The notes: generated by a model not told the origin, from the letters alone. Shown: positions 1-11,093, numbered from the stretch's first letter. The stretch is DNA of 64,000 nucleotides from Nemania diffusa (GCA_038501195.1 JBBPUQ010000002.1:3596001-3660000), one strand, 5' to 3'. Program-made: numbers and translations.

Positions 1-1
1 A

Positions 2-994
2 CACGGACAGAATATTGTTCTCGAGGAACTTGAGGCATCAAGGGCTTTTTTCACTTTATATGATGGCGCCATCTTCCTCCATCAAGGCAACTCTTACCTT
101 GTTCGTGATTTCCAGCCTGATCGTAAAATAGCCAAGGTGGAAAAGGTGAAGGTGGAATGGACGACACGACAGAGGGATTTTACCGACATCGACCCCATAG
201 AGTGCGAAGCTATCCGAAAATTTTCAGGGTCGTTGTCCCGGGCATTTTATGGTTCAATCCGCATCACGCAGAACGTCTTTGGCTATTTCAAAGTAGACAA
301 GCGCCAACGGATTCTTGATGCTGTGCAAGTAGATAATCCCCCCATCATCCGACATAGCAAGGGCCTGTGGCTGGACGTCCCTAAGAGAGCCCTCGAAATT
401 CTTGTCGATCGCCGCTTTCATGTAGCTGGAGCCATTCATGCTGCAGAGCATGCTGTCATGAGTCTCATGCCTAACTTTGTCATAAGCATGCCTGGCGACG
501 TACGAACCGAATGCAAGGTGGGCTTGAAAGAATTCGCACAGAAGGAAACTTCAAGAAAACGTCCAGCTCGCTTAACATTCTACGATGCGAAAGGAGGCGC
601 CAATGGATCTGGCATCAGTACTAAAGCTTTTGAGTTCATCGAAATGCTTCTGGTTCAAGCACTAGAGCGTGTTCAGCATTGCCATTGCGAATCAGGCTGC
701 CCCGAGTGTGTGTGCTCAGAGCTCTGCAAAGAAGCAAATGAGGTCATGAGCAAGGCAGGAAGCTCAGTCATCCTGAAATCATTGTTGAACATAGAGATCG
801 ATATCGATGCGCTACCTATGGGTCCTGAAGAAATGAGCCCAGCCGGTATTGAGACTGTGGTGCTGGCAAAGCCTGTGCTAGCACGACGCATACTTCTCGT
901 TGACGGTGTGGAGGTTAATGCCGAGGATGATGAGAATCTTACAGTATTAGAACAATCAGAGGTGCAGGGGAACAACACGAGCTCCTCTGAATAA
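2..994 (+). CDS. HRQ1: Hrq1-type DEAD/DEAH helicase, C-terminal fragment (5' end outside window)
   Basis: The frame is open from base 2 to the TAA at 992-994 (about 330 residues), with no stop or true start before it, so the gene begins left of the window. Residues near the left edge (FLHQGNSYLV, then VEWTTRQRDFTD) and the cysteine cluster CHCESGCPECVCSELC at about 688-735 match the C-terminal MZB/DUF1998 zinc-binding region of Hrq1/RecQ4-like 3'-5' DNA helicases. Hrq1 is known for work in interstrand-crosslink repair and telomere maintenance in the nucleus. The helicase motor is not in view, so activity cannot be judged. The last 70 residues are acidic and low-complexity, as is usual for tails. 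The only in-frame start codon near the left edge is a GTG at 137, which is not credible as the start. Confidence 0.85.
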   Translation, partial: HGQNIVLEELEASRAFFTLYDGAIFLHQGNSYLVRDFQPDRKIAKVEKVKVEWTTRQRDFTDIDPIECEAIRKFSGSLSRAFYGSIRITQNVFGYFKVDKRQRILDAVQVDNPPIIRHSKGLWLDVPKRALEILVDRRFHVAGAIHAAEHAVMSLMPNFVISMPGDVRTECKVGLKEFAQKETSRKRPARLTFYDAKGGANGSGISTKAFEFIEMLLVQALERVQHCHCESGCPECVCSELCKEANEVMSKAGSSVILKSLLNIEIDIDALPMGPEEMSPAGIETVVLAKPVLARRILLVDGVEVNAEDDENLTVLEQSEVQGNNTSSSE

Positions 995-1246
995 CTAGCT
1001 CTCTAATAGTATAATATATCCTTACATTATTTTCCTTTTTGTTATGATGTACCCACGCCATTGAAAGATCTAGATTGTGCGGGTTCGATACATAACTCTG
1101 GCCATGTAGAGCGAATACCTAGAGTCATAACTCCCTCTCAAACGGTATCCCTCTAATCTTCCTCCTCTTTCTCCGGACACTCCACTTTATAATGACTGTA
1201 TACGCCACCTTTTCAACTACAATTAATGTTTGTTGAATTTGTTGTC
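995..1246. other. intergenic, downstream of the helicase gene
   Basis: AT-rich spacer after the helicase stop codon. I see no gene, RNA motif or repeat in it. Confidence 0.6.
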
Positions 1247-1670
1247 GTTAGTTAGGACCTACATCCATAACAATGCATATATTGCGGTTGATGGCCATAT
1301 TCACCACCTGATATCCATTAGGATATACTAACCTGCTTGAAGAAGCCAGCGACACTTAGATGTTCTACGGAGATCGGGTGTAGACTAGGATTCGTGCTCA
1401 TTTGCGAAGTGACCAAATCCTCTACCTGATTCTTAATGGTTAGTAACGCATACCATATAACGTCTGTTGGAATGCTGATGGTGGCCGTGTTAGCACGACT
1501 TACACGTATAACAATGCGGTTCATTCGCGTAATGGCCATATTCCCCACCTGAAGACAGTCAGCGGCCGGTAATTCTTACATAGCCATAGCGAATGCGACA
1601 GCACGGTTAGTTGGGTGCAACACACATTTATCACAGTGCAAATCGTTTGCATAATGGCCAGGTTCCTTGC
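1247..1670 (-). repeat. degenerate tandem repeat, period about 120 bp, four units
   Basis: A core reading ATGGCCATATTCMCCACCTGA on the plus strand recurs at 1291 and 1532 with one mismatch in 21 bases. Weaker copies lie near 1410 (TGACCAAATCCTCTACCTGA) and 1654 (ATGGCCAGGTTCCTTGCC). The spacing is about 119-122 bp, or 40-41 codons. The last part of the neighbouring HET gene reads through two units on the minus strand, giving the parallel peptides NLAIMQTICTVI and NMAITRMNRIVI. Stops and frame changes occur between units, so this looks like the decayed repeat tail of a HET/NLR-type protein. A weak resemblance to TPR-like repeats (HP...L...A) is a guess. Confidence 0.5.
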
Positions 1671-2791
1671 CTTGCGCATAATTTTGTCAGCCGATACTAT
1701 TGCTAATTGCATGGGGTGGGTGGTGCCCGACGAACACTTATAACATATGACTACGCGGGACTGTTGAGAGTTCTCAGCACTTCTCGTCCGTGATCTGTGG
1801 TTCGCGAGCGTAGAGATGCTTTTAGGGCTTGGTGCCCACGACCTCACAGTCGTAGGCATAGAGGCGCTGTCAGCCACTCGGGAAGGTAGTCCATCAATTT
1901 CTGCACGAAGTCGCTTATGAGCATGATCCTTCCCCTCGCCGTATATGAGTGGTAAAAAGACGCCGAAGATGCCCAGTAAGGAATACACTATATCTCTGTA
2001 GGAGAGTAAGGAGTTAGACACCATCTACTACTTATAAAAAGTAGCTAAGCCTTTACTCGTTCGTTCGGGGTGTGGATTTGGGAGTATGTGGGAGTGTCAG
2101 CTTTGCCAAAATGGGAAATACAACTCTAAAATGCATACTCTTCCTCTTTCGTTTGGCGGTTTCGCATCCAGGACATACGCTCCTCGAAGCTGAAGTTGGA
2201 CAGATCTCTCCCGCGAAGAGCATTGAAGCCGATGCCCGTGACCTCGTGTATCTCGCGTTCTAGCGTGGCCTTGTCGCCGAGCTTCACGCCGTCGCTCGAG
2301 ATGAACTCGACTACGCGTGGCGCGAGGAGCTCCTGAAGCGTCCATCCGCGCGTGAACCATCTGCTCTTGCGAAACGCGGGCTCCCAGGCCCGAGGGCGTG
2401 GTGGGGATACCGACGAGATGGACAGCGCGTCTTTAGTCCTCGGTACATCCGACAGGTATGCGTAGCACTTCGCCGCGTTCTTGTACCATCTGAACATAGA
2501 GTTGATGGCTCGCGTGAGCTCGACGGTGTTCGACTGGTCGATGCAACAGGTATCGATCCAAAAGTGCTGCAGACCATCGGACGTGGCACGAGTACTACAA
2601 AACAAAAGCTTGCGGTATGCGGCCTTCTGCTTGAATTTATTCTCCTGCATGTCTTTCATAGAGATCTCATCGTCCTTATGACCCCATGTGTGGGAAAGTA
2701 TAGCGTAGGGGGGCATATCGTCGCCATTGGCATATTCCTTTGTTAGGGTGAGGCCAGTGTCTTCAATCTTAATGAGCCGCATGATTGTCAT
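1521..2791 (-). CDS. HET-domain (heterokaryon incompatibility) protein, possibly truncated
   Basis: Two exons on the minus strand: 2791-2139 and 1995-1521, with a 143-nt intron (donor GTATGC, acceptor CTACAG). The joined frame encodes 375 residues. Splicing turns a premature stop into the family motif RQTKEEDIVYSLLGIF followed by PLIYGEG. The N-terminal part carries the HET signature: PPYAILSHTWG, FWIDTCCIDQ, MFRWYKNAAKCYAYL, and SRWFTRGWTLQELLAP. HET proteins trigger cell death after fusion of incompatible hyphae. The start may be the second Met at 2782, since relatives begin MRLI. After the HET domain the protein runs into degenerate repeats and ends soon, so the effector/NLR part expected in larger HET proteins is absent or decayed. 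The locus may be a short HET gene or an eroded one. Confidence 0.7.
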
Positions 2792-3395
2792 AGGTTATAA
2801 ATCTATAATGAGGAGAATTTTAGGGGTAGAAGAGGGATGAAGTTGTGGAGGTTTCCTACTACCACGACTGCATTTTCTCCCTGCGCGTCTTACGGAGTGC
2901 GCGTTGATGCAACGCAGGCTGACGATGACAGTTAACTGTTAGGTTAGGTACTTTACTTAGGTTGGCATGCGCACACTACCTATCTAAGGTAGTATTACTA
3001 CGGAATGAAGTACTGCTTACGTGCGTTGGGCGCGGGGCCCTTTTATTTTATCGCAGCCTTTAACATAGGACACTTCGTAAGAACACTCAGAGCATTTGGT
3101 CAAATTTATAAAATTATACCACTGAGCACCTCGGGAGGTAGCTTAACCATCATACTATACTACGTTTAGAATATGGTGTAATTTTGGTTGATGAGAGTAG
3201 ATTTTAATATAGGTATTTATATACACACGACATCATACATCAGTGTAAGGCCGCGTCGAATCCCAGAACAAGTTTGTACATCCTAATGATCACGACCAAA
3301 TAGTGGCCTCCCGTTACTCCCCATATGCGCCTCCAATGCTTTTTCATAAAATATACACATAAGTACAGCCCATCGCTTTTTCTTAATTAAAACCG
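2792..3395. other. intergenic between the HET and HSP78 genes
   Basis: Spacer of about 600 bp holding the HET gene promoter on its left and the HSP78 3' end on its right. It is AT-rich, with short GTAGT/TACTA-type runs around 2940-3010. No gene or RNA is recognised. Confidence 0.55.
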
Positions 3396-5825
3396 TTAGA
3401 TGGTTGGGTCTTGAGAATTCGGGCTTTGCTCGGAAGTAGAATCCAATATGAAAACTTCTAGGCCGCTCTTGTCCTCGTTAATGCGAACACCAGCAGTATT
3501 ACCACGCCTAAGCTCTCCTCTGATGATTTTATCAGCAAGGCCATTGCTGATCTCTGTCGTGATGAGGCGGTTGAGCGGTCGCGCACCAAATCTCGGATCA
3601 TACCCACGCTCAGCGAGCCATGCGCGAACCTCGTCGTTAACATCGAGCTTGATGCGTCGTTCATCGAGACGTTGTTGCAACTCTCGCAGCCGGATATCGA
3701 CGATGTCACGAAGAGCGTCGAGTTTCAATCGTTTGAAGATGATGAATGAGTCAATGCGGTTCAGGAATTCGGGCGCGTAATTGGAGGTAACGACATCCAT
3801 GACTGCTTTCCGCACATCTGGGCTCACATCGCCCTCAGGTGTCTCTGAGTAGTGATGGATAGGATTGTTGCCTACAAGGATATCTGCACCTAGGTTGGAC
3901 GTAAGGACGATGATAGTGTTTCTGAAGTCGACCTTGTGCCCCTGCGCGTCTGTGAGGTACCCCTCGTCAAGGACTTGAAGTAGTAGGGACGATATGTCAC
4001 GGTGAGCCTTCTCAAATTCGTCAAATAGAAGCACCGCGTATGGCTTCCGTCGCACGGCTTCCGTCAGTTGGCCAGCGTCGTCATAACCAACATAGCCCGA
4101 CGGTGCGCCGATTAACCGTGAGATGGTATGCTTTTCTTGGAACTCGCTCATGTCAAACCGCACCACTGCTTGTTCAGTGGAGAACAAGAAGCTCGCAAGT
4201 TTTTTACACAGCTCGGTTTTGCCCACACCAGTAGGACCTAGGAAGAAGAAGGTTGCCAGTGGGCGATTGTCGCCGCTGAGACCAGCACGCTGCATTCGCA
4301 CTGCGTCCGCAACGGCTTTCAGAGCTTCGTCTTGTCCACGCACTGACTGGCGAAGAGTTTCTTCCATGTGTATGAGCTTCTCCATGTGGCCAGAAGTAAG
4401 CTTTGTCACGGGTATTCCAGTAACCTTAGAGACCACGGATGCGATGTCATCCGCAGTCACCGAATCGTGAATGAGCGTGCCTGGGCCTTGAGCATCTGGC
4501 CCTGACCCAGTCTCGCCGTCCTTTGGCAGCTTATTTTCAAGGTTGGGGATGACTCCAAAGCGCAGTTCGGAGGCACGGGCGAAATTCCCACTTCTTTGGG
4601 CGTGTTCCAGTTCGATACGTGCCTTGTCAAGATTTTCCTGCACTTTCTTCAAAGCTTCAATCTGTTTTCTCTCCTTGTCCCACCTTTCGGAAAGTGCCTT
4701 TTCCTCTGCTTGGAGCTTCTTCAAGTCTGCTTCTAGTTTCTCTCGGCGTTCCCGGCTTGCCACGTCCTTCTCTTTCCGTAGACTCTCCAACTCAATTTGA
4801 ATGGTCATAATCTTCTGGTCGAGACGCATTATATCCTCGGGCTTGCTTTCTTGTTGAAGCCGCAACGAACTTGCTGCCTCATCCATCAGGTCGATGGCCT
4901 TATCCGGGAGAAATCGGTCGGTTATGTAACGGTTTGAATAGGTTGCGGCTGCTACCAGGGCGCCGTCTGTGATCCTTACACCATGATGGACTTCGTACTT
5001 TTCCTTGATGCCTCTGAGAATACTGATGGTGTCCTGTACACTAGGCTCGTTTACTAAGATGGGTTGAAAACGTCGCGCCAGGGCCACGTCCTTCTCAATC
5101 AGCCTGTATTCTGTCAGTGTGGTAGCACCACAACACTGTAGTTCGCCTCTGGATAGCGCAGGCTTTAGCAGATTAGAGGCGTCAATTGATCCCTCGGCCT
5201 TGCCAAGGCCTAGTAATACGTGCAACTCGTCGATGAACAGAATGACTTCCCCATGGGCCTGCTCAACCTCATTCAAGACTTTCTTTAGTCGCTCTTCGAA
5301 GTCGCCGCGAAACTTGGCGCCTGCAATGAGGGAGCCTAGATCCAAGGCTATCACTCTCTTGCCCTTTATGCTCTCTGGGACATCGCCCCGAACTATCCTT
5401 GAAGCTAGGCCTTCTAATACTGCCGTCTTTCCGGTGCCCGCGCTTCCGATCAGAACAGGATTGTTTTTAGTGCGTCTTGAGAGGACCTGAATCGTCCGCT
5501 GTATTTCGTCATCTCTCCCAATGACCGGGTCAAGCTTGCCGTCTCTTGCCTTGGCTGTAAGATCGACACCGTATTGTTCGAGTGCAGGTTTCTCGGGTTC
5601 GCCGCCGCCGAGATCCATGCGGTGAGTGCCGCCGGGTGGATGGGGACGGCCATTCGAGTAGGCCCTCAGTGCATGTTGTATGGGCAAGGGCACCACTCGA
5701 GCGCTTCTAGGTACTGTGGCGAGGAGCGCAGCTCTAGCGGCTATCGGGAGGTTTGCGCCAGACTGTCTAAGTCCGGCGGCCAAGGATCGTCGCGAGGACA
5801 GGGCAACACTTTGTCGGGTGAGCAT
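3396..5825 (-). CDS. HSP78: mitochondrial Hsp78, ClpB/Hsp104-family disaggregase
   Basis: Single-exon gene of 809 residues starting at the ATG at 5825. Residues 1-60 are rich in Arg, Ser and Ala with no acidic residues, a typical mitochondrial presequence; the ClpN domain is absent, as in Hsp78. AAA1 carries Walker A GSAGTGKT (127-134) and Walker B VILFIDE (194-200). The coiled-coil middle domain spans about 325-430, and AAA2 carries Walker A GPTGVGKT (530-537) and Walker [22 protein letters not shown] is the second-ring pore loop. The protein reactivates aggregated matrix proteins with mtHsp70. It is divergent from eEF1B with 732 bp between the starts; a heat-shock-element-like site lies about 150 bp upstream. 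No broken motif is seen. Confidence 0.95.
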   Translation of the reverse strand: MLTRQSVALSSRRSLAAGLRQSGANLPIAARAALLATVPRSARVVPLPIQHALRAYSNGRPHPPGGTHRMDLGGGEPEKPALEQYGVDLTAKARDGKLDPVIGRDDEIQRTIQVLSRRTKNNPVLIGSAGTGKTAVLEGLASRIVRGDVPESIKGKRVIALDLGSLIAGAKFRGDFEERLKKVLNEVEQAHGEVILFIDELHVLLGLGKAEGSIDASNLLKPALSRGELQCCGATTLTEYRLIEKDVALARRFQPILVNEPSVQDTISILRGIKEKYEVHHGVRITDGALVAAATYSNRYITDRFLPDKAIDLMDEAASSLRLQQESKPEDIMRLDQKIMTIQIELESLRKEKDVASRERREKLEADLKKLQAEEKALSERWDKERKQIEALKKVQENLDKARIELEHAQRSGNFARASELRFGVIPNLENKLPKDGETGSGPDAQGPGTLIHDSVTADDIASVVSKVTGIPVTKLTSGHMEKLIHMEETLRQSVRGQDEALKAVADAVRMQRAGLSGDNRPLATFFFLGPTGVGKTELCKKLASFLFSTEQAVVRFDMSEFQEKHTISRLIGAPSGYVGYDDAGQLTEAVRRKPYAVLLFDEFEKAHRDISSLLLQVLDEGYLTDAQGHKVDFRNTIIVLTSNLGADILVGNNPIHHYSETPEGDVSPDVRKAVMDVVTSNYAPEFLNRIDSFIIFKRLKLDALRDIVDIRLRELQQRLDERRIKLDVNDEVRAWLAERGYDPRFGARPLNRLITTEISNGLADKIIRGELRRGNTAGVRINEDKSGLEVFILDSTSEQSPNSQDPTI

Positions 5826-6408
5826 TATAAAGAGCCGGGAAATTGAAGGCGATTATGAATTGAAGAAAGCATCATTCAGCTCGAGGAGCTGAGCAGAAGA
5901 GGAATTAAAATAAGTAGCGTGAGCGCCCGCCACCACCACGTTGTGAGCTATTCCTCGTGATGTCTCGAGAGCTTTCTGGAAATGCCAAGACGCTGCTAGC
6001 TTCGGTAGCTATTGAACCTGTGCGTACTGTATATAGGCTCTAAATCTCACTGTGCTGCGTTTATTAGGATTAGCGCATTTATCATTATATCCCTGCAGTT
6101 AGGTAGTTCGGGACCCATGCATGCAGCCACGTGGCTCATTTCTCTGGCTGGAGATTTAACAGCTGAGCCACACTGCCGTAGTACCTAAAGAGGTAGGTCG
6201 GTCCTTACTATGCGCGCTGCTGTATCGATAAGGATCAAGTCCCTCCAGGTACAAGGCCCAGTGCAATGTGGGGCACGGATCTTGTTTAGATACTGTACAT
6301 CAACCAAGAGCGGCAAAAGTGCGGAGATGTTGAGAGAAGTCGTACTGTGCCGTACACCGTGTTAGCCATAGAGCCCAATTGCTGAAAAATTTCCAAAATA
6401 CAGATTGC
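5826..6408. promoter_or_regulatory. shared divergent promoter region, HSP78 / eEF1B
   Basis: The 732 bp between the start codons of HSP78 (-) and eEF1B (+) must hold both promoters. It includes the HSE-like site at 5964-5981 and, next to eEF1B, a pyrimidine-rich tract described separately. No ORF of note. Confidence 0.6.
5964..5981. promoter_or_regulatory. candidate heat shock element upstream of HSP78
   Basis: CTCGAGAGCTTTCTGGAA reads as four alternating 5-bp units: two perfect (TTC at 5974-5976, GAA at 5979-5981) and two with one mismatch (CTC, GAG). It lies about 140-155 bp upstream of the HSP78 ATG, where Hsf1 sites sit in chaperone genes. This is a motif match only; binding is inferred. 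Confidence 0.4.
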
Positions 6409-6550
6409 ACCTCCTCCTCATCCAATCTGCCCCACCTACCCTCCCTTTTTCCCTTTCTCATTCTTCACAAGCCTTCTCTTCTTCTTTGTCTCTTATTCAA
6501 GATACCCTCACTTCTTTTACCTCACCACCACCAACTCCTCTCGCTCCCTA
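6409..6550 (+). promoter_or_regulatory. pyrimidine-rich 5' leader of the eEF1B gene
   Basis: About 140 bases that are mostly C and T with CTCCTCCTC, CTTCTCTTCTTC and similar blocks run up to the ATG at 6558 (context TCAAAATGG). CT-rich tracts just upstream of the start are typical of highly expressed fungal translation genes, where transcription begins in or after them. Confidence 0.6.
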
Positions 6551-6557
6551 CGTCAAA

Positions 6558-7761
6558 ATGGGTTTCATCGACGTTCTTACCGACAGTGGCCTAACCCGTA
6601 AGTTGAGAGCATTTCATTAGTCACCAGTTCGTTGCCTCGCAACCAATTATCCCAAGTATCCATTTACTGTCTTTCGCCTGCTACGAAGAGCGCCGAGCTG
6701 CGATCTGAGGGGTTCTGGAAAACTAACGTGATAATTAGTGCTCACCGGCTGGTTGGCTACCCGGTCATACATTGTTGGGTAAGTGTCCGTATTGTTGTCC
6801 TGGCCGCGATTGTTTTGTTTTTTTGAGATCTTATCCAAGAAAGAACCCCACCTCTATGTCGAATACCATCATGATGAGAACATTGGTCCGTGTTTCTGAG
6901 CAGCTTAAGACCCTGTCAAAGGAGGAAACACACTATAGCACTATGTGCCACTCTGATTTAATTACCCCTCGCCTTTTCCCATATTAGAGCGCCGCATATT
7001 TGGCGAAGACCGTTACTAACATCGGTACTAAGACACGCTCCTTCGCAAGCCGATGTTGCTGTCTTCAAGGCCATCAAGTCTGCCCCTGACGCCGCCAAAT
7101 ATCCCCATGCCGCCAGATGGTACAAGCACATCGCCTCTTTTGAAGATGAGTTCGCCTCTCTGTCCGGCGATGCCTCCAAGCCCTACACAGCCTACGGCCC
7201 CGATTCAGCCGAGACCACTGAAGCCTCTGAGAAGGCGCCGGCCGCTGAGGAGGCCGCTGACGAAGACGACGTCGATCTATTCGGTAGCGATGACGAGGAA
7301 GAGGATGCCGAGGCTGTGCGTGTCCGTGAGGAGCGTCTAGCAGCATACCGAGAGAAGAAGGCCGCCAAACCCAAGGTGGCTGCCAAGTCTGTTGTCACTC
7401 TAGAAGTCAAGCCCTGGGGTAAGTCCTTTTTTGCGTTCTACATGACCCTTGACGCTATTTACTGACGAAATCTTATCTAGATGACGAGACCGATATGGCT
7501 GCCCTCGAGACTGCCGTCCGAAGTATTGTAAAGGATGGTCTAGTTTGGGGCGCTTCTAAGTTGGTGCCTGTTGGCTTCGGTATCAAGAAGCTACAGATCA
7601 CCTTGGTCATTGAAGACGACAAGATCTCAGTCAGTGATCTTGAGGAAGAGATTCAAGGCTTCGAGGACTACGTGCAGTCTACCGATGTTGTAAGTTTCAT
7701 CATCCCCCAGAAAATTTCCAGGTTCTAACGACCTCTATAGGCTGCCATGCAGAAGCTATAA
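6558..7761 (+). CDS. EFB1: translation elongation factor 1-beta (eEF1B alpha)
   Basis: Five exons: 6558-6597, 6739-6778, 7033-7418, 7481-7689 and 7741-7761, giving 231 residues. It is the guanine-nucleotide exchange factor that recharges eEF1A with GTP in the cytosol. The N-terminal GST-C-like part ([19 protein letters not shown]) is assembled from three exons. It is followed by an acidic linker with the casein-kinase-2 site [11 protein letters not shown] and the C-terminal exchange domain ([22 protein letters not shown], ending in DVAAMQKL). A TACTAAC branch site precedes exon 3. Exons 1 and 2 are only 40 nt each. Intron 2 is long (254 nt) and houses a U18-type snoRNA, the same host gene as in Saccharomyces cerevisiae. 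Confidence 0.95.
6866..6961 (+). ncRNA. snR18: C/D box snoRNA U18 (snR18) in eEF1B intron 2
   Basis: Box C ATGATGA at 6871-6877, box D' CTGA at 6896-6899 and box D CTGA at 6953-6956 lie in the second eEF1B intron, on the sense strand. The 13 bases before D', TTGGTCCGTGTTT (6883-6895), are complementary to the invariant large-subunit rRNA stretch AAACACGGACCAA. The fifth base upstream of D' (T6891) pairs with the A corresponding to yeast 25S A649. That is the known target of U18/snR18, which in yeast also sits in the EFB1 intron. The terminal stem is weak, so the ends are approximate. Confidence 0.85.
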
Positions 7762-8368
7762 ACTACAATAAATAAAAGAAAGCGGCAACTAGCAAAAGCC
7801 ACATTTACGTATTGCATGAGAGAACGACATTAAAGCCACGAGCAACAATGTTTGATGAATGTGATGAGGCTGGGGCAGTGGGGATCAATCAGGGAAAATA
7901 TCTTCCACAAAACGAGCTTTACATAGAGGTCAAGGGACCACGAAAGTAATGCTAGGGTGCCATCATGAATGACCAACTTCTAAATAATGAATGCCTTTGT
8001 CATGTGCTACGCGTTTAGCGCTACCACTTTTTACCGTGGGTTTGTCTGGTATTAGCTAAACTATTGGTTGTCTGTAAGTGATACACCTTGACCTATGCTG
8101 AAATATTGTTAATTAAATCTTGGTTTAGTATCAAACGACTCGGTTTAAGCTGAGACCTTGAGTAGCCATGATTGGAACTATTACTATACAATCAATAAAA
8201 AAAGAACTGTCAACATTATTTCATCTAGTTCCTTTTTTCGTGGGATATTCATCACTCCCAGCCTTCCCAAGCCAGGCGTTCATTCGCAGTAGGCTATTTT
8301 TATCTAGTTTCTAAATTTCCTTCTTATCCACTTACACATGTAGTCAATGTCTCATGTACAATTTCGAC
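7762..8368. other. intergenic between eEF1B and ADE17 3' ends
   Basis: Convergent 3' flanks of about 600 bp; AATAAA-like sequence (AATAAATAAAAG) follows the eEF1B stop at about 7770. No gene is seen. Confidence 0.55.
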
Positions 8369-10270
8369 TTAGTGGTGAAAGAGGCGAATATTTTGCTCCA
8401 CGAAGACAATATGGAGCTTCTCGGCGGTGCCGTAGACGGCAGAGTCATTTTGACTGCCGCCTGGTGCCGCGATGTACTTGGCACCCGAGCGATGTGCGCG
8501 GTATATATTGTCGACGAAGGGGAACTAAATAGTGCGTGTATTAGCGGGATATGCAAACAATATGTTGTGAAAACAGGGACATGGTAACTTACAAAGGCGT
8601 CGCTCGAGACGGCAACATCTCCCAGCTTGCTGAGCCAGTCACTGCGCTCTTCCTCAGAGAATGCTGCCGGTACACCGTCGAAGACAGCCTCGAATGCCTC
8701 GCGCTCGGGACCTGACTTCGGTAGCTCGCCACTCACCAGTAGATCGATTGCGTTGCTCTTGTCGGGACGCTTAGTTCCCTTCTTCCACTTGATGCCGAGA
8801 ACCCGTGGGTGGAAGCGAAGCCACCAATTGTCCGCCTTGTCACCGGCGAGACGAGTGCAGTGAATACGAGACTGCTGCCCAGCACCTAGCCCAATGACCT
8901 GCCCGTCCTTGGCGTAACAAACCGAGTTACTTTGCGTGTATTTGAGGGCGATGGTGGCAACAGTCAGATCTCTGGCGGCTGACTCGGGGACTGTGAAGTC
9001 CTTCGGTGTCACAGTCTGTCTGAACGAATCAGGCGAGATCTCGACATCGTTGCGACGTTGGGAGAGAGTAACGCCATAGACGGTTCTAGTCTCCGTGGTG
9101 TCGGGCTGGTACTCGGGATCCATCTGAAGAACAAGATACTTGCCTCCTTTCTTCTTTTTCAGGATTTCGAGAGCGGCATCCTCGTAGCCAGGTGCTACGA
9201 CGCCGTCGGAGACTTCCTTAGAAATAATGCTAGCAGTGGGCACATCGACGATATCACTCAGAGCAATGAGATCGCCGAAGCTGCTCATACGGTCGGCACC
9301 GCGAGCACGAGCATATGCTTGCGCAAGTCCCGAAGTCTCAATGCCCTGTATGTCATCGACGAAGTATACCTTGCGCTCGTCTGCGCTGAGGGGCACGCCA
9401 ATTGCAGCACCTGCAGGTGATACGTGCTTGAAGCTCGCTGCTGCGGGCTTTCCTAATGCCTGTTTCAGCTCTTTAACCAAAGCCCAACTGTTCAGAGCAT
9501 CAAGTAGATTGATGTAACCAGGTGATCCGCCCAAGACTTTGAAAGGGAGATCCGTAGACGACGTGTACGCGGCGGCGGGTTTCTGGTGGGGGTTGGCGCC
9601 ATATCGGAGGGCTAAGTGCTGCTGGCCATCCGCATATCGCGAGCGGAAAAATGCTGCGATGTGGGTATCATAATCGGCTGTGTGCTCAAATGCCTTTAGG
9701 GCATATTTGTTACGGCTGGCTTCCTTGATCTCACCCTGCTCTAGTTCCTTTAGGAACGCGGGGTAATCTTGGGGGTCGCTCAAGATCGTAACCCGGGCGT
9801 GGTTCTTTGCAGCGGCTCGGATGAGGGTAACACCGCCGATATCAATCTCCTCGACGGCTTCGGGAACTGTCACATTAGGCTTCGCTATGGTGTCCTTGAA
9901 GGGATATAGGTTGCAGATGACATAGTCAACTTTGTCAATGCTCTGTTCTGCCAGGTCCTTCTCGTCGGATTCGAGGTTACGAGCGAGAATGCCAGCGTGT
10001 ACAGCGGGGTGGAGGGTCTTGACTCTCCCGGAGAGCATCTCGGGGGCTTTGGTGATAGCTGAGATGTCTCTTTTGAAGGTTAGAACGGATGCGCATAGTG
10101 GACAGAAACGGTAGTATGGCTACCTACTCAACGGGAAATCCAGATTCGCGGATCATGCGAGAGGTACCTCCAGAGGCTAGGATCCGGACATTCTGCTGAA
10201 TCAAGCCTTTGGCCAGATCCAAGAGACCTGTCTTGTCATAGACAGAGAGGATAGCGATCCTCTGAGACAT
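8369..10270 (-). CDS. ADE17: bifunctional AICAR transformylase / IMP cyclohydrolase
   Basis: Three exons on the minus strand: 10270-10128, 10069-8593 and 8524-8369, encoding 591 residues, equal to the family length (yeast Ade16/17 about 590). It makes the last two steps to IMP in purine synthesis in the cytosol. The N-terminal MGS-like cyclohydrolase domain begins with [16 protein letters not shown] and contains ASGGTSRMI and GRVKTLHP. The transformylase domain contains RYGANPHQ and the catalytic SFKHVSPAG (Lys-His near residues 262-263). The last exon restores [14 protein letters not shown] and ends in NIRLFHH. Reading through the second intron would give an aberrant tail, so the splice (donor GTAAGT, acceptor TTTAG) is firm. 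It is divergent from PSF1 with 824 bp between starts. Confidence 0.95.
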
Positions 10271-11093
10271 GACTTTGGAGATGTCGTAGCGACCTGCGAC
10301 CAAATCGTGAGTTATATGTAAGCCAGGGTGCCTATGAAAGAGCTACCGATATTAGCACATATTTATGGTACAGCACCTCAGGTAGTATGTAGTACTATCC
10401 TATAACAAAAAGGAGTACAGAGTTTACATTGAAATTGGACATACCTTCTCAAAGCTGGAACCCTATATTTGATTTCGTACGTAGCTAGTTCGGATAGGTA
10501 CACATAGCTTAGCTGGATGAGAATAATAAAATTTCATCGCGGGGTTCAATCGGCGCAACCAAGATCAACTCACTTCAACCCCACTAAGAATTTCTAGTGC
10601 TCTTGGTGCTAGCTAGGGATCGGGTTGAGGGGACGCCTGCATTCAAGAACCCCGCAGCGCCGTTGCCGGAACCTACCAATCCTACTGGAGGTATCAAGGC
10701 AATATCCCTACTGGAGCTCCCGCCGGCCGCCTTGGACTCAGCAACCCCACCTACCTATTTCATCTAGTGGTGTTAGAATCACTTACAGTGCATATACAGT
10801 GTTGGATATGTTCTTAAATACATACGTAGGTACAGATAGGTATATACTTAAGCACAGTGTTGACTACTAACAGCTTACACGCTAGGTAGATACTCCATCT
10901 AAGTCTTGGCGTTGTCTACTTAGATAGTTTTAGTCAGTCTCGCTTTGTGCCTATTACAAACGCGTGCTTGCTATGAGAAGCGCGTTGCAAGATAACCATT
11001 ATTGTGAAGCTTGTTGTTGCCTACTATTCTTCTCTTGACCACAGCGTACAGGCCGCTATCTTTTCAATATTCCAATTTGTTCCCTCTATAGCT
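10271..11093. promoter_or_regulatory. divergent promoter region, ADE17 / PSF1
   Basis: About 820 bp between two outward-facing genes. It holds several TAGGTA/TACCTA motifs (for example near 10491 and 10828-10843) and no credible coding sequence. Confidence 0.5.

Noticed and set aside
3448..5490. Several plus-strand frames of 80-123 codons opposite HSP78
   Set aside because: Ser/Arg-rich antisense shadows of a fully conserved chaperone gene.
7074..7410. Antisense frames over eEF1B exon 3
   Set aside because: Low-complexity Ser/Arg shadows of the acidic linker and neighbouring codons.
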